From the NCBI RefSeq assembly GCF_020103725.1, contig NZ_JAHXBG010000037.1:43886-107885 (forward strand): DNA of 64,000 bases, in the 5' to 3' direction. This DNA comes from Hyalangium gracile. Its GTDB lineage: Bacteria > Myxococcota > Myxococcia > Myxococcales > Myxococcaceae. Positions 43,854 through 52,342 of the stretch are shown here, piece after piece; position 1 is the stretch's first letter, and every line of letters starts with the position of its first letter. Position numbers and translations under genes: made by a program. The notes below the pieces were generated by a model. That model was not told the origin of the DNA and did not search any database. It worked only from the letters and a program-made list of their open reading frames with translations.

Positions 43854-44714
43854 CTACTTCTTCGCTCGGGACTCCGCGGCCTGGATCACCTCCAGGTTGC
43901 GCTGGTCCTGCGGCGTGAGCACGGCATCCGTGTAGGCCGGGTCCTTGCGGTACCACGGCTCCTGCGAGAAGAAGTCCTGCAGATCCTTCGCCTGGAAGGT
44001 GCGGCCGTGCCGGGCGTACACCGCGTTGCGCAGGATGCGGAGCTGCTGCGGCGACAGCAGGGCGAGGGGCTCGGCCGGCAGGTCCCCGCTCAGGGCACGG
44101 ATGGCGGCATCCAGCACGAGGTTCTGCCCATACGGACAGGAGAAGCGCTTGCGCGCGTCCGCGGGCTTCACGCCCGAGGGCGGCGGCCAGAGCTGGGCCA
44201 GCGACACGTTGTCCAGCTCCAGCGCGGAGATGATGGGGTACTGCTCGCAGTAGGAGTAGAGCGCCTGGGTGAAGCCGGCCGCGTCGCCACTGGAGGCCTT
44301 CACCAGCGTGTCCCAGAGCGGCGCCCGGCCCGCGCGCTCCATGGCGGGGCGGACCTTCGCGCGAAGCTCGGGATCCCGGTACGACTGGGAGGTGAGCAGC
44401 AGGGAGGTCGCGTCCTTGGAGAGGGCCTTGTCCTTCGTGGCTGCGACGAGTGCTTCCACTCCGAGCCGGAAGGACTCGGCGGTCTGGTCCCCCTTCTGGA
44501 CGTTCTTGAAGGAGAGCGCCCGCATGCAGCCGAGCGCATCGGAGCGGCTGGGGCGCTGCTCGCACTGCGCCAGGTCCTGGGGCGTGGCCTTGCCCAGCAG
44601 GACCTTCGGGTAGAGATCGATGTCACAGAAGCAGGAGCCCGCCAGAGCGTTGGACGCGGCGAGCCCCAGCCACAGCACGGAGAAGCGACCCAGTGTCGTC
44701 ATCAGCATCTTCAT
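43854..44714 (-). CDS. Secreted YARHG-domain protein, candidate immunity factor
   Basis: A 286-residue periplasmic protein with a signal peptide (cleavage likely after ASNALA, residue 25). The C-terminal third is a YARHG domain: ILRNAVYARHGRTFQAKDLQ with the eponymous motif at residues 233-237, then FFSQEPWYRKDPAYTDAVL. YARHG is a predicted extracellular domain found in peptidoglycan-related contexts. The mature part has several cysteines (28, 30, 51, 63, 156, 193) that could form disulfides. It is convergent with the polyenzyme at 41299-43821, 32 bases apart. Since a wall-degrading effector needs a periplasmic immunity partner, this is a good candidate, by inference only. Confidence 0.8.
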   Translation of the reverse strand: MKMLMTTLGRFSVLWLGLAASNALAGSCFCDIDLYPKVLLGKATPQDLAQCEQRPSRSDALGCMRALSFKNVQKGDQTAESFRLGVEALVAATKDKALSKDATSLLLTSQSYRDPELRAKVRPAMERAGRAPLWDTLVKASSGDAAGFTQALYSYCEQYPIISALELDNVSLAQLWPPPSGVKPADARKRFSCPYGQNLVLDAAIRALSGDLPAEPLALLSPQQLRILRNAVYARHGRTFQAKDLQDFFSQEPWYRKDPAYTDAVLTPQDQRNLEVIQAAESRAKK

Positions 44715-44761
44715 GAGGGGGACGATATGCTGGGAAGGACCGCTCTCGTGAAGGTGCTCGC

Positions 44762-45244
44762 ATGTTCCTGTCCGCCCTGGTCTCCCTGCTCGTCGTCGCC
44801 GCTCCGACTCCGGAGGGGTGGAGCACCTACGCCAACGAGCGCTACGGCTACACCATCGGGATTCCCGCGGGGCTGGAGGGGCAGGGCGAGTCCGGGAACG
44901 GAGATGGCCAGGAGTTCAAGAGCGCCGCGGGCGACGTGAGCCTCAAGGTGTGGGCCGCCCAGGTGATGGAGCTCGAGGGAGAGCCCGAGGGCAAGACGAA
45001 CCTGGCCTGGCAGCGGAGGACCTCGCTGGCGAGGTGGCGCAAGCAGGGCATTCGCGTCACCTACCAGCCGAAGGGGAAGGGGTGGTTCGTGCTCTCGGGG
45101 GAGGACGCGAAGGGGCGGGTGCTCTACCTCAAGCATGTGGAGAAGGACGGTGTCCTCTATGGCTTCGAGTGGAGCCACCCTCAGGGCGCCAGGACCTGGC
45201 AGGACGCCACGGGGGCCATCGCCAAGAGCTTCAAGCTGCCCTGA
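44762..45244 (+). CDS. Small secreted hypothetical protein, candidate immunity factor
   Basis: A 160-residue protein with a short signal peptide (MFLSALVSLLVVAAPTPEG). The mature part has the layout of small PsbP-like or DUF1795-like beta proteins (WSTYANERYGYTIGIPAGLEGQ; GKGWFVLSGEDAKGRVLYLKHVEKDGVLYGFEWSHPQG). It is divergent from the YARHG gene (47 bases between starts) and convergent with the TssC-like gene. Its size, secretion and place between two wall-hydrolase genes fit an immunity or accessory role, but no family is certain. Confidence 0.6.
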   Translation: MFLSALVSLLVVAAPTPEGWSTYANERYGYTIGIPAGLEGQGESGNGDGQEFKSAAGDVSLKVWAAQVMELEGEPEGKTNLAWQRRTSLARWRKQGIRVTYQPKGKGWFVLSGEDAKGRVLYLKHVEKDGVLYGFEWSHPQGARTWQDATGAIAKSFKLP

Positions 45245-45273
45245 GGCCGCGAGCCCGCCGACGCGAGCGCGGT

Positions 45274-46725
45274 TCAGCCGGGCAGGGGCAGGGTGAACGC
45301 GAGCTGCAGGTGGGTTCCCGCCAGCTCGGGCCGCACGGAGGCGCGAACCTGGACGCCCCGCTCGCCACGCCCGGTGGACACCACCCGGGCATGGAGCTGG
45401 CAGTCCTGCTTCGAGCCGGTGGGCAGGAAGACCTCGGCGGCTCGGGAGAAGGCGGCTGCGATCGCGTCCGGCGCGGCGCCCGCGGGTAGGCGCTCGGTGA
45501 GCTCCTGGGCGAGGCGGACGAGGCGGCCGGTGAGGAGCTGCGCGGGGAGCGGCGTGGCATCCCTGCCGCCGTACACGGTGGGAGCCGCCGCCAGCATCAC
45601 GGCATCCGAGTCCCACCAGCCGCTCACGCCGAGCAGGCCCTGCGCGGCCAGCCGCTCCTGTTCTCGCAGGGAGAGGCAGACCTCGGTGGCTACGGTCGAG
45701 CCTGCTTGGGGCTTCCACACCGCGGGGGCTCGGGTGCTGCTGCCGGGACCGCCGAGGCGGCCAAAGGTGCGGGTGTCGCGGAAGCTCGCGGCCAGCAGGG
45801 CGGCCACGGCGAGCACGGGGCTGGTGAAGCACTGACGGCGGATGCCTCCGTGCTGCTCGGCCAGCATCACCACGGGGTTGAGGGCGGCACACAGCCAGCG
45901 CGAGGACTCCTCGGCGCGAAGCCGTCGCCACTGCTCGCGCAGGCGCGCCTCCGTGTCACTCGAGGGAGACGGTCCTTCCCCGAGGAGGGAGTGGGGCACG
46001 GCCACCACCATGGGCAGCGAGGCCTGCTCTCCCAGGGCCGCGAGTTGCCGCAGGGCGTCGAGGTCCGCGCTCTCGTCGAGGATGAAGCACGCATCCGGCC
46101 GCTGGAGGGGGGCGACGTCGAGGCACTGGGTGAGCGCTTCCAGGAGCGAGTGGGGCTCGACGTCGAGCACCTCGAGCTCCAGGCCGGCGGAGGCGGGGCA
46201 GTGCTCCCACAGCCACTGCAGCCCGCGCCAGGCGGACTCCAGTCGCGCCACCCGCGGGTGCTGGAGGATGTCCCGAGCCGTGGTGAAGAGAGTCTCCTCG
46301 AGGACCGCCAGCGCGGAGCGACGGGCCTCCTCGGGCGAGCGCGAGCCCTGGGCGGCCTGGGCCATGGCGGCGGCGAGCCGGCCAGACCCCATGACGGACT
46401 GGAGGTGCGCCGCGTCATCCGGATGGAGCGCTCCGGCGCCGCAGAGCGCCGCATGGGCGCCGCGCAGGACGCGCAGGTCCGGAGTCGAGTCGACGAGCTC
46501 CGAGAGCTGGAAGGCGTGGAGCGAGGGGAAGGAGACCTCATAGGAGTTCGCATCGCCGGAGCCGATGCGGTCCTGGACGGGGATGCGCAGGCCGCTCGTG
46601 GAGCGGCCGAGCTGCTCGGCGAAGGAGTCCCGCGTGAGCGGAAATCGCTGGCCCGAGGGCGAGGGCCGGAGGGCGCCGGCGACGAGCCAGCGCACGCGCG
46701 TGCCTGTCGGATGGGTGGCGTCCAT
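45274..46725 (-). CDS. Divergent TssB-TssC fusion-like sheath paralogue
   Basis: A 483-residue cytoplasmic protein. Residues 10-90 follow the TssB pattern (VRWLVAGALRPS, FPLTRDSFAEQLGRSTSGLRI, YEVSFPSLHAFQLSELVDSTP, compared with VVVLGDF, MSISFDVDD and FHPDEIVNHVP of tssB). The rest follows TssC: HPRVARLESAWRGLQWLWEH and LELEVLDVEPHSLLEAL, MVVAVPHSLLGEG, and RLAAQGLLGVSGWWDSDAVML. It lacks the C-terminal strands of real TssC (NVELMLESRLG), so it may cap, regulate or recycle the sheath instead of polymerising. It is divergent from the second polyenzyme gene with 155 bases between starts. Confidence 0.65.
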   Translation of the reverse strand: MDATHPTGTRVRWLVAGALRPSPSGQRFPLTRDSFAEQLGRSTSGLRIPVQDRIGSGDANSYEVSFPSLHAFQLSELVDSTPDLRVLRGAHAALCGAGALHPDDAAHLQSVMGSGRLAAAMAQAAQGSRSPEEARRSALAVLEETLFTTARDILQHPRVARLESAWRGLQWLWEHCPASAGLELEVLDVEPHSLLEALTQCLDVAPLQRPDACFILDESADLDALRQLAALGEQASLPMVVAVPHSLLGEGPSPSSDTEARLREQWRRLRAEESSRWLCAALNPVVMLAEQHGGIRRQCFTSPVLAVAALLAASFRDTRTFGRLGGPGSSTRAPAVWKPQAGSTVATEVCLSLREQERLAAQGLLGVSGWWDSDAVMLAAAPTVYGGRDATPLPAQLLTGRLVRLAQELTERLPAGAAPDAIAAAFSRAAEVFLPTGSKQDCQLHARVVSTGRGERGVQVRASVRPELAGTHLQLAFTLPLPG

Positions 46726-46880
46726 GGGCTCCAGTCAGGCGCTCGAGGTGGAGGCCCTACACTAGCCCGAACCAGGTGGGGGAAGGACTGGGGAGAGCCC
46801 TCTCGGGGGTCCCCCTGGAGGCTCGACGCGTCTAGACTGCGGTTTCGGCGCGGAGTGCCTCGATTGGCGGTGAGAAGCCC

Positions 46881-49800
46881 ATGCCCAGCAACGAATACCG
46901 GGTCAAATCGGGAGATACGCTGTCTGCCATCGCCCGGCGGCACGATGTCGCCGTGGACGTGCTCGCCCGGACGAACGGGATCAGCGACGTCAATCGCATC
47001 TACGTCGGTCAGGTGCTGAAGCTCCCGGAGCCGGTCACCGCCGAGCAGCTCCTTCCGGCGCAGTCGCCGACCCACCGGGTCCTGGCGGGCGAGAAACTGG
47101 AAGACATTGCCCTCGAGTACGTCGTCTCGGTGGAGGAGCTGCGCGAGGCCAACGGCCTCTCCGAGACGGACGCCATCTTCATGGGGCAGGTGCTGACCCT
47201 CCCCCAGAAGACGCCGGCTACCGAGACGAAGCCGCTGAACACGCAGGGAAGGACCACCACGTCCGAGGACGGTGCTCCGACGATCAACGAAGTCATGGAG
47301 GTGGCCTTCCGCATCACCGGCGCCTTCGAGGGAGGACAGGCGAAGGCCTACCAGAACAAGGACAGCGGGATCGTCAGCTACGGGAAGCACCAGGCGACGC
47401 TGGCGTCGGGAACGCTCGGCATCATCCTCCAGAAGTACGTGGACCAGTCGCAGAGCGTGACGGCGAAGCAGCTGTCCGTCTACATGCCCAAGGTCAACAA
47501 GAAGGACGAGTCCCTGAGGGAGGATGCGGGCTTCAAGAAGCTGCTCCTGGCGGCGGCCGATGATGCCCTGATGGGCACCATCCAGGATGCCGTCTTCGCC
47601 GAGAAGTACTGGCCCGCGGCCGAGAAGGGAGCCAAGGCCGACAAGCTCGAGTCTCCGCTGGCCCTGGCCATGTACTACGACACCAACATCCAGGGCGGCC
47701 TGAGCGACGTCCGGACCTCGACGGCCACGAGCCTCAAGGGCAAGGACTACACGGAGGCCGAGTGGCTGAAGGAGTTCAACACGCAGCGGGATCTGCGCCT
47801 GAAGAGGCTCGCGGAGAAGCGGAGCAAGGCCGCCAAGGACCCCAAGAAGTCCGCCAAGGAGAAGCAGAGCCTCGAGAAGGACGCGGCCATGATCGAGGGC
47901 TCCCGCTCGCGAGTGAAGGATCTGCAGAAGCTGGTGACGGACGGAGATCTCCAGCTCAAGGGTGACAAGGACGGGAAGATCCTCGCCAACGGCAAGTGGG
48001 TCGATGGCCTGAAGTCGGGAGGCGGGAAGACCTCGGAGCAGGGTGGCACGTCCGTGGTCCAGCCAGGAGGTGTGAAGACCTCGGAGCAGGGCGGTACGTC
48101 CGTGGTCCAGGTGGAGAAGCCCGCGGTCGTGAGCAAGCCCTCGGCCAACTATGGCTCGCGTGGCTCGACGAAGATCGACGCCATCATCATGCACCACACC
48201 GCGAGCAACAACGCGGCGCAGGATCTGGTGCAGCTGACCAAGAAGGGCACGGGGGTGAGCGCGCACTACCTCATCGCGCCGGATGGCACCGTCTACCAGC
48301 TGGTGGATGACGACAAGCGGGCGTGGCACGCGGGCGTGTCGGCGATCCGGGAAGAGAAGACGGACGTGAACTCGCGCTCCATCGGCATCGAGCTCACGAA
48401 CGACGGACTGGGCAAGACGCCCTTCACCGAGGAGCAGTACGAGGCGCTGGAGAAGCTCGTCCCGTACCTGGCCGTGACGTACGACATCCCGATGGAGAAC
48501 ATCCTCGGACACCGGGATGTGGCCCCGAAGCGCAAGACGGACCCGGCGGACAACTTCGACTGGCCCCGGGTGCGCAAGGCCGTCACCGCGGCTCGGAGTG
48601 GCACTGGCACGGGGACCACCACCGACAGCAAGCCGAAGACGACGGTCGTGACGACCGGCTCCACGGGAAACACGACCACTGGCTCCACGGGAAACACGAC
48701 GCCCCTCTCCGGGAACTTCAATACCGCGCTGAAGGACTGGATCACGTTGCACGAGGATCGCCGCTACCAGGTCTACACCGACACCAAGGGACACCCGACG
48801 GTGGGCATCGGCTTCAACCTGGATCGGGAAGGTGCCCAGCAGAGCTTGAAGGCGCTGGGGGTCGACTACGCGGCGGTCAAGGCCGGGCGCACGAAGCTGA
48901 CGGACGCGCAGATCGACGCGTTGTTCGAGGCGGACGTGAAGGGCGTGGTCGAGACCGCTCGGACCTTGCTCGGACAGAAGACGTACGACGCCCTGAATGA
49001 CGCGCGGAAGATCGTCGTGCTCGACATGATCTTCAACCTGGGAGCGACCGGGTTCGGCAAGTTCAAGAAGCTGATTCAAGCGCTCCAGAGAACCGACTAC
49101 CAGGCGGCCGCCCTCGAGATGGAAGACTCGCTCTGGTACGGGCAGGTCGGCCGCCGCTCCAAGAACGACGTGGCCTCGATGCGGACCGGCACGCTGTCAT
49201 CGACGAGCTCGGGCACGAAGGGGAGCGGCTCCACCACCCAGAAGCCTGTCGAGGATCCGAAGAAGAAGACCGAGCCGACCAAGGGGACTGGGAAGAAGCC
49301 GTCTCAGCCCACGCAGGCTGTCGACCTCAACGAGATTGCCCGGAACGTCCATGGCGCCGTGAGCGGAATCGGAACGGACGAGCAGACGATCTACACGAAC
49401 CTCGCCAGGCTGAATTACGACGAGAGGCTCATCAAGGAGTTCAAGAGCGTCTACCAGAGCCTCTATGGCGTGGATGTGGTGGCGGACCTCAAGGCCGATC
49501 TGTCGAACTCCTGGTGGGGCGGCTCCGAGCTGGACCGCGCGCTGGCGTACCTCACGCCGGGCGGCTCATCGCAGGAGGACGACGGTGGTGAAGGCTTCAC
49601 CATCGACAGCAAGAACGCGTACATCGTCAAGCTGGCGACGGGGAAGCTGACGACGGGCGCTGACGGCACCTGCGTGACGCAGGTGCGTACGAACATGACC
49701 GCGCTGGGAGTGCCGACCTACAGCACGACCGGAAATGATCCGAACAACTCGCGGGGAGCGATGGTCCAGTTGCTCAACTCGGGGCAGTGGGAGTCGGTGC

Positions 49801-50156
49801 CGATTGCTGGCTCGGAGCAGCGCACGATTGAGAGCAAGACATCGGGCGGGAAGAATGCGTACGGCAACGCCAAGGCCTACGTCTGCCAGGGGCGAGACGT
49901 GCTGACTGCGGTGGCGGCGGGGCAGATCCCCGCGGGCACCATCATCTTCCAGACGATGCACGGCTGGGACTACAGCGGCGGGGCCTCGGGGAACGACGTC
50001 GGCATCATTCGTAACGACAACGGCGTGCTGAAGACCTTCAACTACAAGCTGATGTCGGGCGTGCTCGTCCACGAGAGCGCGAAGAAGAAGCGCAACATCA
50101 CGAAGGACGACGAGGTGGTGCTGATCGTTCCGAAGAGCGCCCTCAAGAAGCACTGA
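46881..50156 (+). CDS. Giant peptidoglycan hydrolase with annexin repeat, probable T6SS effector
   Basis: A 1091-residue leaderless protein. In order: LysM (4-49); LysM (64-108); a lysozyme or chitosanase-like domain (134-300) with FRITGAFEGG and GIVSYGKHQATL; a linker with a 12-residue motif twice (KTSEQGGTSVVQ); an Amidase_2 domain (431-565) with IIMHHTAS (His438), GIELTND (Glu504), ILGHRDV (His544) and Asp554; a GH24 lysozyme (612-770) with Glu625, Asp634 and Thr640 spaced exactly as T4 lysozyme Glu11/Asp20/Thr26; an annexin-like repeat (812-891) with GIGTDE; and a C-terminal cysteine hydrolase (900-1091) with GTCVTQV (Cys931) and MHGWD (His1027). It would cut both glycan and peptide bonds. 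T6SS delivery is inferred from context. Confidence 0.85.
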   Translation: MPSNEYRVKSGDTLSAIARRHDVAVDVLARTNGISDVNRIYVGQVLKLPEPVTAEQLLPAQSPTHRVLAGEKLEDIALEYVVSVEELREANGLSETDAIFMGQVLTLPQKTPATETKPLNTQGRTTTSEDGAPTINEVMEVAFRITGAFEGGQAKAYQNKDSGIVSYGKHQATLASGTLGIILQKYVDQSQSVTAKQLSVYMPKVNKKDESLREDAGFKKLLLAAADDALMGTIQDAVFAEKYWPAAEKGAKADKLESPLALAMYYDTNIQGGLSDVRTSTATSLKGKDYTEAEWLKEFNTQRDLRLKRLAEKRSKAAKDPKKSAKEKQSLEKDAAMIEGSRSRVKDLQKLVTDGDLQLKGDKDGKILANGKWVDGLKSGGGKTSEQGGTSVVQPGGVKTSEQGGTSVVQVEKPAVVSKPSANYGSRGSTKIDAIIMHHTASNNAAQDLVQLTKKGTGVSAHYLIAPDGTVYQLVDDDKRAWHAGVSAIREEKTDVNSRSIGIELTNDGLGKTPFTEEQYEALEKLVPYLAVTYDIPMENILGHRDVAPKRKTDPADNFDWPRVRKAVTAARSGTGTGTTTDSKPKTTVVTTGSTGNTTTGSTGNTTPLSGNFNTALKDWITLHEDRRYQVYTDTKGHPTVGIGFNLDREGAQQSLKALGVDYAAVKAGRTKLTDAQIDALFEADVKGVVETARTLLGQKTYDALNDARKIVVLDMIFNLGATGFGKFKKLIQALQRTDYQAAALEMEDSLWYGQVGRRSKNDVASMRTGTLSSTSSGTKGSGSTTQKPVEDPKKKTEPTKGTGKKPSQPTQAVDLNEIARNVHGAVSGIGTDEQTIYTNLARLNYDERLIKEFKSVYQSLYGVDVVADLKADLSNSWWGGSELDRALAYLTPGGSSQEDDGGEGFTIDSKNAYIVKLATGKLTTGADGTCVTQVRTNMTALGVPTYSTTGNDPNNSRGAMVQLLNSGQWESVPIAGSEQRTIESKTSGGKNAYGNAKAYVCQGRDVLTAVAAGQIPAGTIIFQTMHGWDYSGGASGNDVGIIRNDNGVLKTFNYKLMSGVLVHESAKKKRNITKDDEVVLIVPKSALKKH
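48027..48110 (+). repeat. Two 36-base direct repeats, 48-base period
   Basis: The 36-base unit at 48027-48062 recurs at 48075-48110 with two silent changes and encodes KTSEQGGTSVVQ twice in the linker before the amidase domain. It is a recent in-frame duplication. Confidence 0.8.
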
Positions 50157-50294
50157 GGCCGAGCGACCAGACGTACAAGGCAAAGCCTGCCAATCAACCT
50201 TGCATCCAGACAGACGGAGGGCCTGGCTGCTGGCCGAAGATCCTCCCTGAGAGGTCGCGCCACCCATGTCAGTCCTGGGGTGTAGGGGGGATGT

Positions 50295-51731
50295 ATGGAT
50301 TTCGCGACCCTCGAGACCCTTCGTGACAAGCATCCGGCATGGCGGCTTCTCGTCGCGGACCATGCAGCGTTCGTCATCAGCTTCCTGCACGGCAGCTTCA
50401 TCGAGGCGAAGGCGCGGGCCTGGTCTCAGCGCGAGCTGTCGCTGCGCTTGGAAGACCATCTGCATGCCCTGCGCGAGCGTCTGGGGGAGGGCTCGCTTCC
50501 TCGCACGGCGGAGGCCTACCTGGATGATTGGGCGGGGGCCCTGTGCGGCTGGCTGCGCAAGTTCTATCCCCCCGGCTCGGACGAGCCCCACTTCGACCTG
50601 ACGCCCGCGGCCGAGCGAGCCATCCGTTGGCTTGCCCAGCTGAGCGAGCGGCCCTTCGTGGGGACGGAATCGCGGCTGCTCACCGTGTTTCATCTGCTGA
50701 AGCAGATGACAGAGGGAACCGAGCAGGATCCGCAGGCGCGCCTGGCCGAGCTGGAGCGTCAGAAGGCCGAGCTCGAGGCGGAGATCGCCCGAGTGCGTGC
50801 CGGACAGCTGGAGATGATGGAGGAGTCCGCGATCCGGGAGCGGTTCCAGCAGATGGCGGACACCGCGCATGGGCTGCTGGCGGACTTCCGGCAGTTGGAG
50901 CACGGCTTCCACGAGCTCGACCGAGCCCTGCGCGAGCGGATCGCGACCTGGGAGGGAACCCGAGGAGAGCTGCTGGAGACGGTGTTCGGCGAGCACGACG
51001 CCATCAGCGGCTCGGACGAGGGGCGCAGCTTCCGGGCCTTCTGGGACTTCCTCATGTCGCCGGCGCGACAGGAGGAGCTCACCCGGAGCCTCGAGCGGGT
51101 GCTGGCGCATCCGGCCGTGCAGGCGCTGCAGCCGGACCCACGGCTGACGCGCATCCACTTCGACTGGCTCGAAGCGGGCGAGCACACGCAGCGCACCGTG
51201 GCGCGGCTCTCCAGTCAGCTTCGGCGCTACCTCGACGAGCATGTATGGCTGGAGAACCGCCGCATCATGCAGCTGCTGCGCGGTGTCGAGCAGCACGCGC
51301 TGGCGATCCGCAACCACCCGCCCGGAGCCGCGTTCATGGAGCTGGACGAGCCGGCTCCCTCGCTCGAGCTGCCCGTGGAGCGGCCGCTGTTCTCGCCGCC
51401 CGTGCAGGCGAGGCTGACGGACACCGAGGTGCGCGAGGCGTCCGGGGAGGTTCCCTCGGAGGCGCTCTTCGCGCGCATGTTCATCGACAAGGAGCAGCTG
51501 CGCGAGCATGTCCGTGACGCGCTTCGGACGCGCGAGCAGGTGTCCCTCGCGGAGCTCGTACGGGAACACCCGCTTGAGCATGGCCTGGCCGAGCTGGTGG
51601 TCTACCTCAGCCTCGCGGCCGAGAACCGACGCGCCGCGATCGATGACTCCAACACCCAAGACTTCTTCTGGACCGATGCGCGCGGCTGCGAACGCCGCGC
51701 GACCCTTCCCCTGGTGCTATTCCTCCGATGA
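50295..51731 (+). CDS. jetA: Wadjet/Mks condensin kleisin-like subunit JetA (DUF3375, MksF)
   Basis: A 478-residue DUF3375 protein, the kleisin of the SMC-like Wadjet complex. It shows the family start LRDKHPAWRLLVADHAAFVISFLHGSFI, and the helix-turn motif SQRELSLRLEDHLHAL. A central coiled coil (ELERQKAELEAEIARVRAG) follows, then VFGEHDAISGSDEGRSFRAFWDFLMSP, typical of this family, and a C-terminal winged-helix part ending IDDSNTQDFFWTDARGCERRATLPLVLF. The Shine-Dalgarno-like GGGGGG lies five bases before ATG 50295. Its stop overlaps the jetB start by four bases. The complex extrudes and restricts circular plasmid DNA in systems that also have JetD. Confidence 0.9.
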   Translation: MDFATLETLRDKHPAWRLLVADHAAFVISFLHGSFIEAKARAWSQRELSLRLEDHLHALRERLGEGSLPRTAEAYLDDWAGALCGWLRKFYPPGSDEPHFDLTPAAERAIRWLAQLSERPFVGTESRLLTVFHLLKQMTEGTEQDPQARLAELERQKAELEAEIARVRAGQLEMMEESAIRERFQQMADTAHGLLADFRQLEHGFHELDRALRERIATWEGTRGELLETVFGEHDAISGSDEGRSFRAFWDFLMSPARQEELTRSLERVLAHPAVQALQPDPRLTRIHFDWLEAGEHTQRTVARLSSQLRRYLDEHVWLENRRIMQLLRGVEQHALAIRNHPPGAAFMELDEPAPSLELPVERPLFSPPVQARLTDTEVREASGEVPSEALFARMFIDKEQLREHVRDALRTREQVSLAELVREHPLEHGLAELVVYLSLAAENRRAAIDDSNTQDFFWTDARGCERRATLPLVLFLR

Positions 51732-52342
51732 CCACTCCTACGTGTCCCCCCGCTGGTTCTCCTGAGTCCCTGTCCCGTGTGCTCGTCTCCCTGATGAAGG
51801 GAGTGCTCTACCAGGAGGACGATCCGGTCCTCTGGCAGACCCTGCTCCAGCAGCAAGGGCGCGTGCGCGACCACGTGTTGGTGCTGGGCCTGCAGCTGAT
51901 GCTCGACGAAGCGGAGGGCTATGCCTGTCTGCGCCAGCGCCCCATGGGCGGGGATGAGCAGGAGCTGCCGCGCCTCGTGGCACGCCGGCAGCTGAGCTAT
52001 GGGGTCAGCCTGCTCCTCGCGCTCCTGCGCAAGAAGCTGGTGGATGTGGACGCGTCCGGGGGCAGCAGCCGGCTCGTGCTCCGGCGTGAGGACATCCATG
52101 AGCTGGTGCGGCTGTTCCAGTCAGACGGCACCAACGAGGTGCGCCGGGTGGACCGGCTGGATGCGGACATCGCGAAGGTGGTGGAGCTGGGCTTCCTTCG
52201 CAAGCTGCGCGAGAGCGATGACACCTTCGAGGTCCGTCGCATCCTCAAGGCGTTCGTCGACGCGCAGTGGCTGGATGCTTTCGAGCAGCGGCTCGCGGAC
52301 TACCGCGCTCACCTCAACGAAGACCATGGAGGTACCGCATGA
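51728..52342 (+). CDS. jetB: Wadjet/Mks subunit JetB (DUF4194, MksE)
   Basis: A 204-residue DUF4194 protein of the kleisin-interacting winged-helix (KITE) type. Landmarks are SLSRVLVSLMKGVLYQEDDPVLWQTLL at the start, VLGLQLMLDEAEGYACLRQR, and the C-terminal DRLDADIAKVVELGFLRKLRESDDTFEVRRILKAFVDAQWLDAF, as in JetB/MksE. It binds JetA and DNA in the complex. The start overlaps jetA and the stop overlaps jetC, each by four bases, so the three products are made in fixed ratio. Confidence 0.9.
   Translation: MTTPTCPPAGSPESLSRVLVSLMKGVLYQEDDPVLWQTLLQQQGRVRDHVLVLGLQLMLDEAEGYACLRQRPMGGDEQELPRLVARRQLSYGVSLLLALLRKKLVDVDASGGSSRLVLRREDIHELVRLFQSDGTNEVRRVDRLDADIAKVVELGFLRKLRESDDTFEVRRILKAFVDAQWLDAFEQRLADYRAHLNEDHGGTA

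Noticed and set aside
41176..44565. Long open frame of more than 1100 codons on the minus strand across the first polyenzyme gene
   Set aside because: It is antisense to a plus-strand gene with clear domains; long antisense frames are expected at this GC content, and the translation is an Arg/His/Leu/Val-rich mix without motifs.
46726..46880. Short GC palindrome (GGGGG-T-CCCCC) in the divergent gap as an operator
   Set aside because: It is an isolated low-complexity run expected at this base composition, with no second element.
45867..49079. Open minus-strand frame of about 1070 codons across the second polyenzyme gene and part of the TssC-like gene
   Set aside because: It is antisense to LysM, amidase and GH24 domains, without protein-like composition.
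50157..50294. Possible RNA gene or terminator between the second polyenzyme and jetA
   Set aside because: Only short imperfect stems were seen and no T tract; nothing beyond a Shine-Dalgarno for jetA could be supported.
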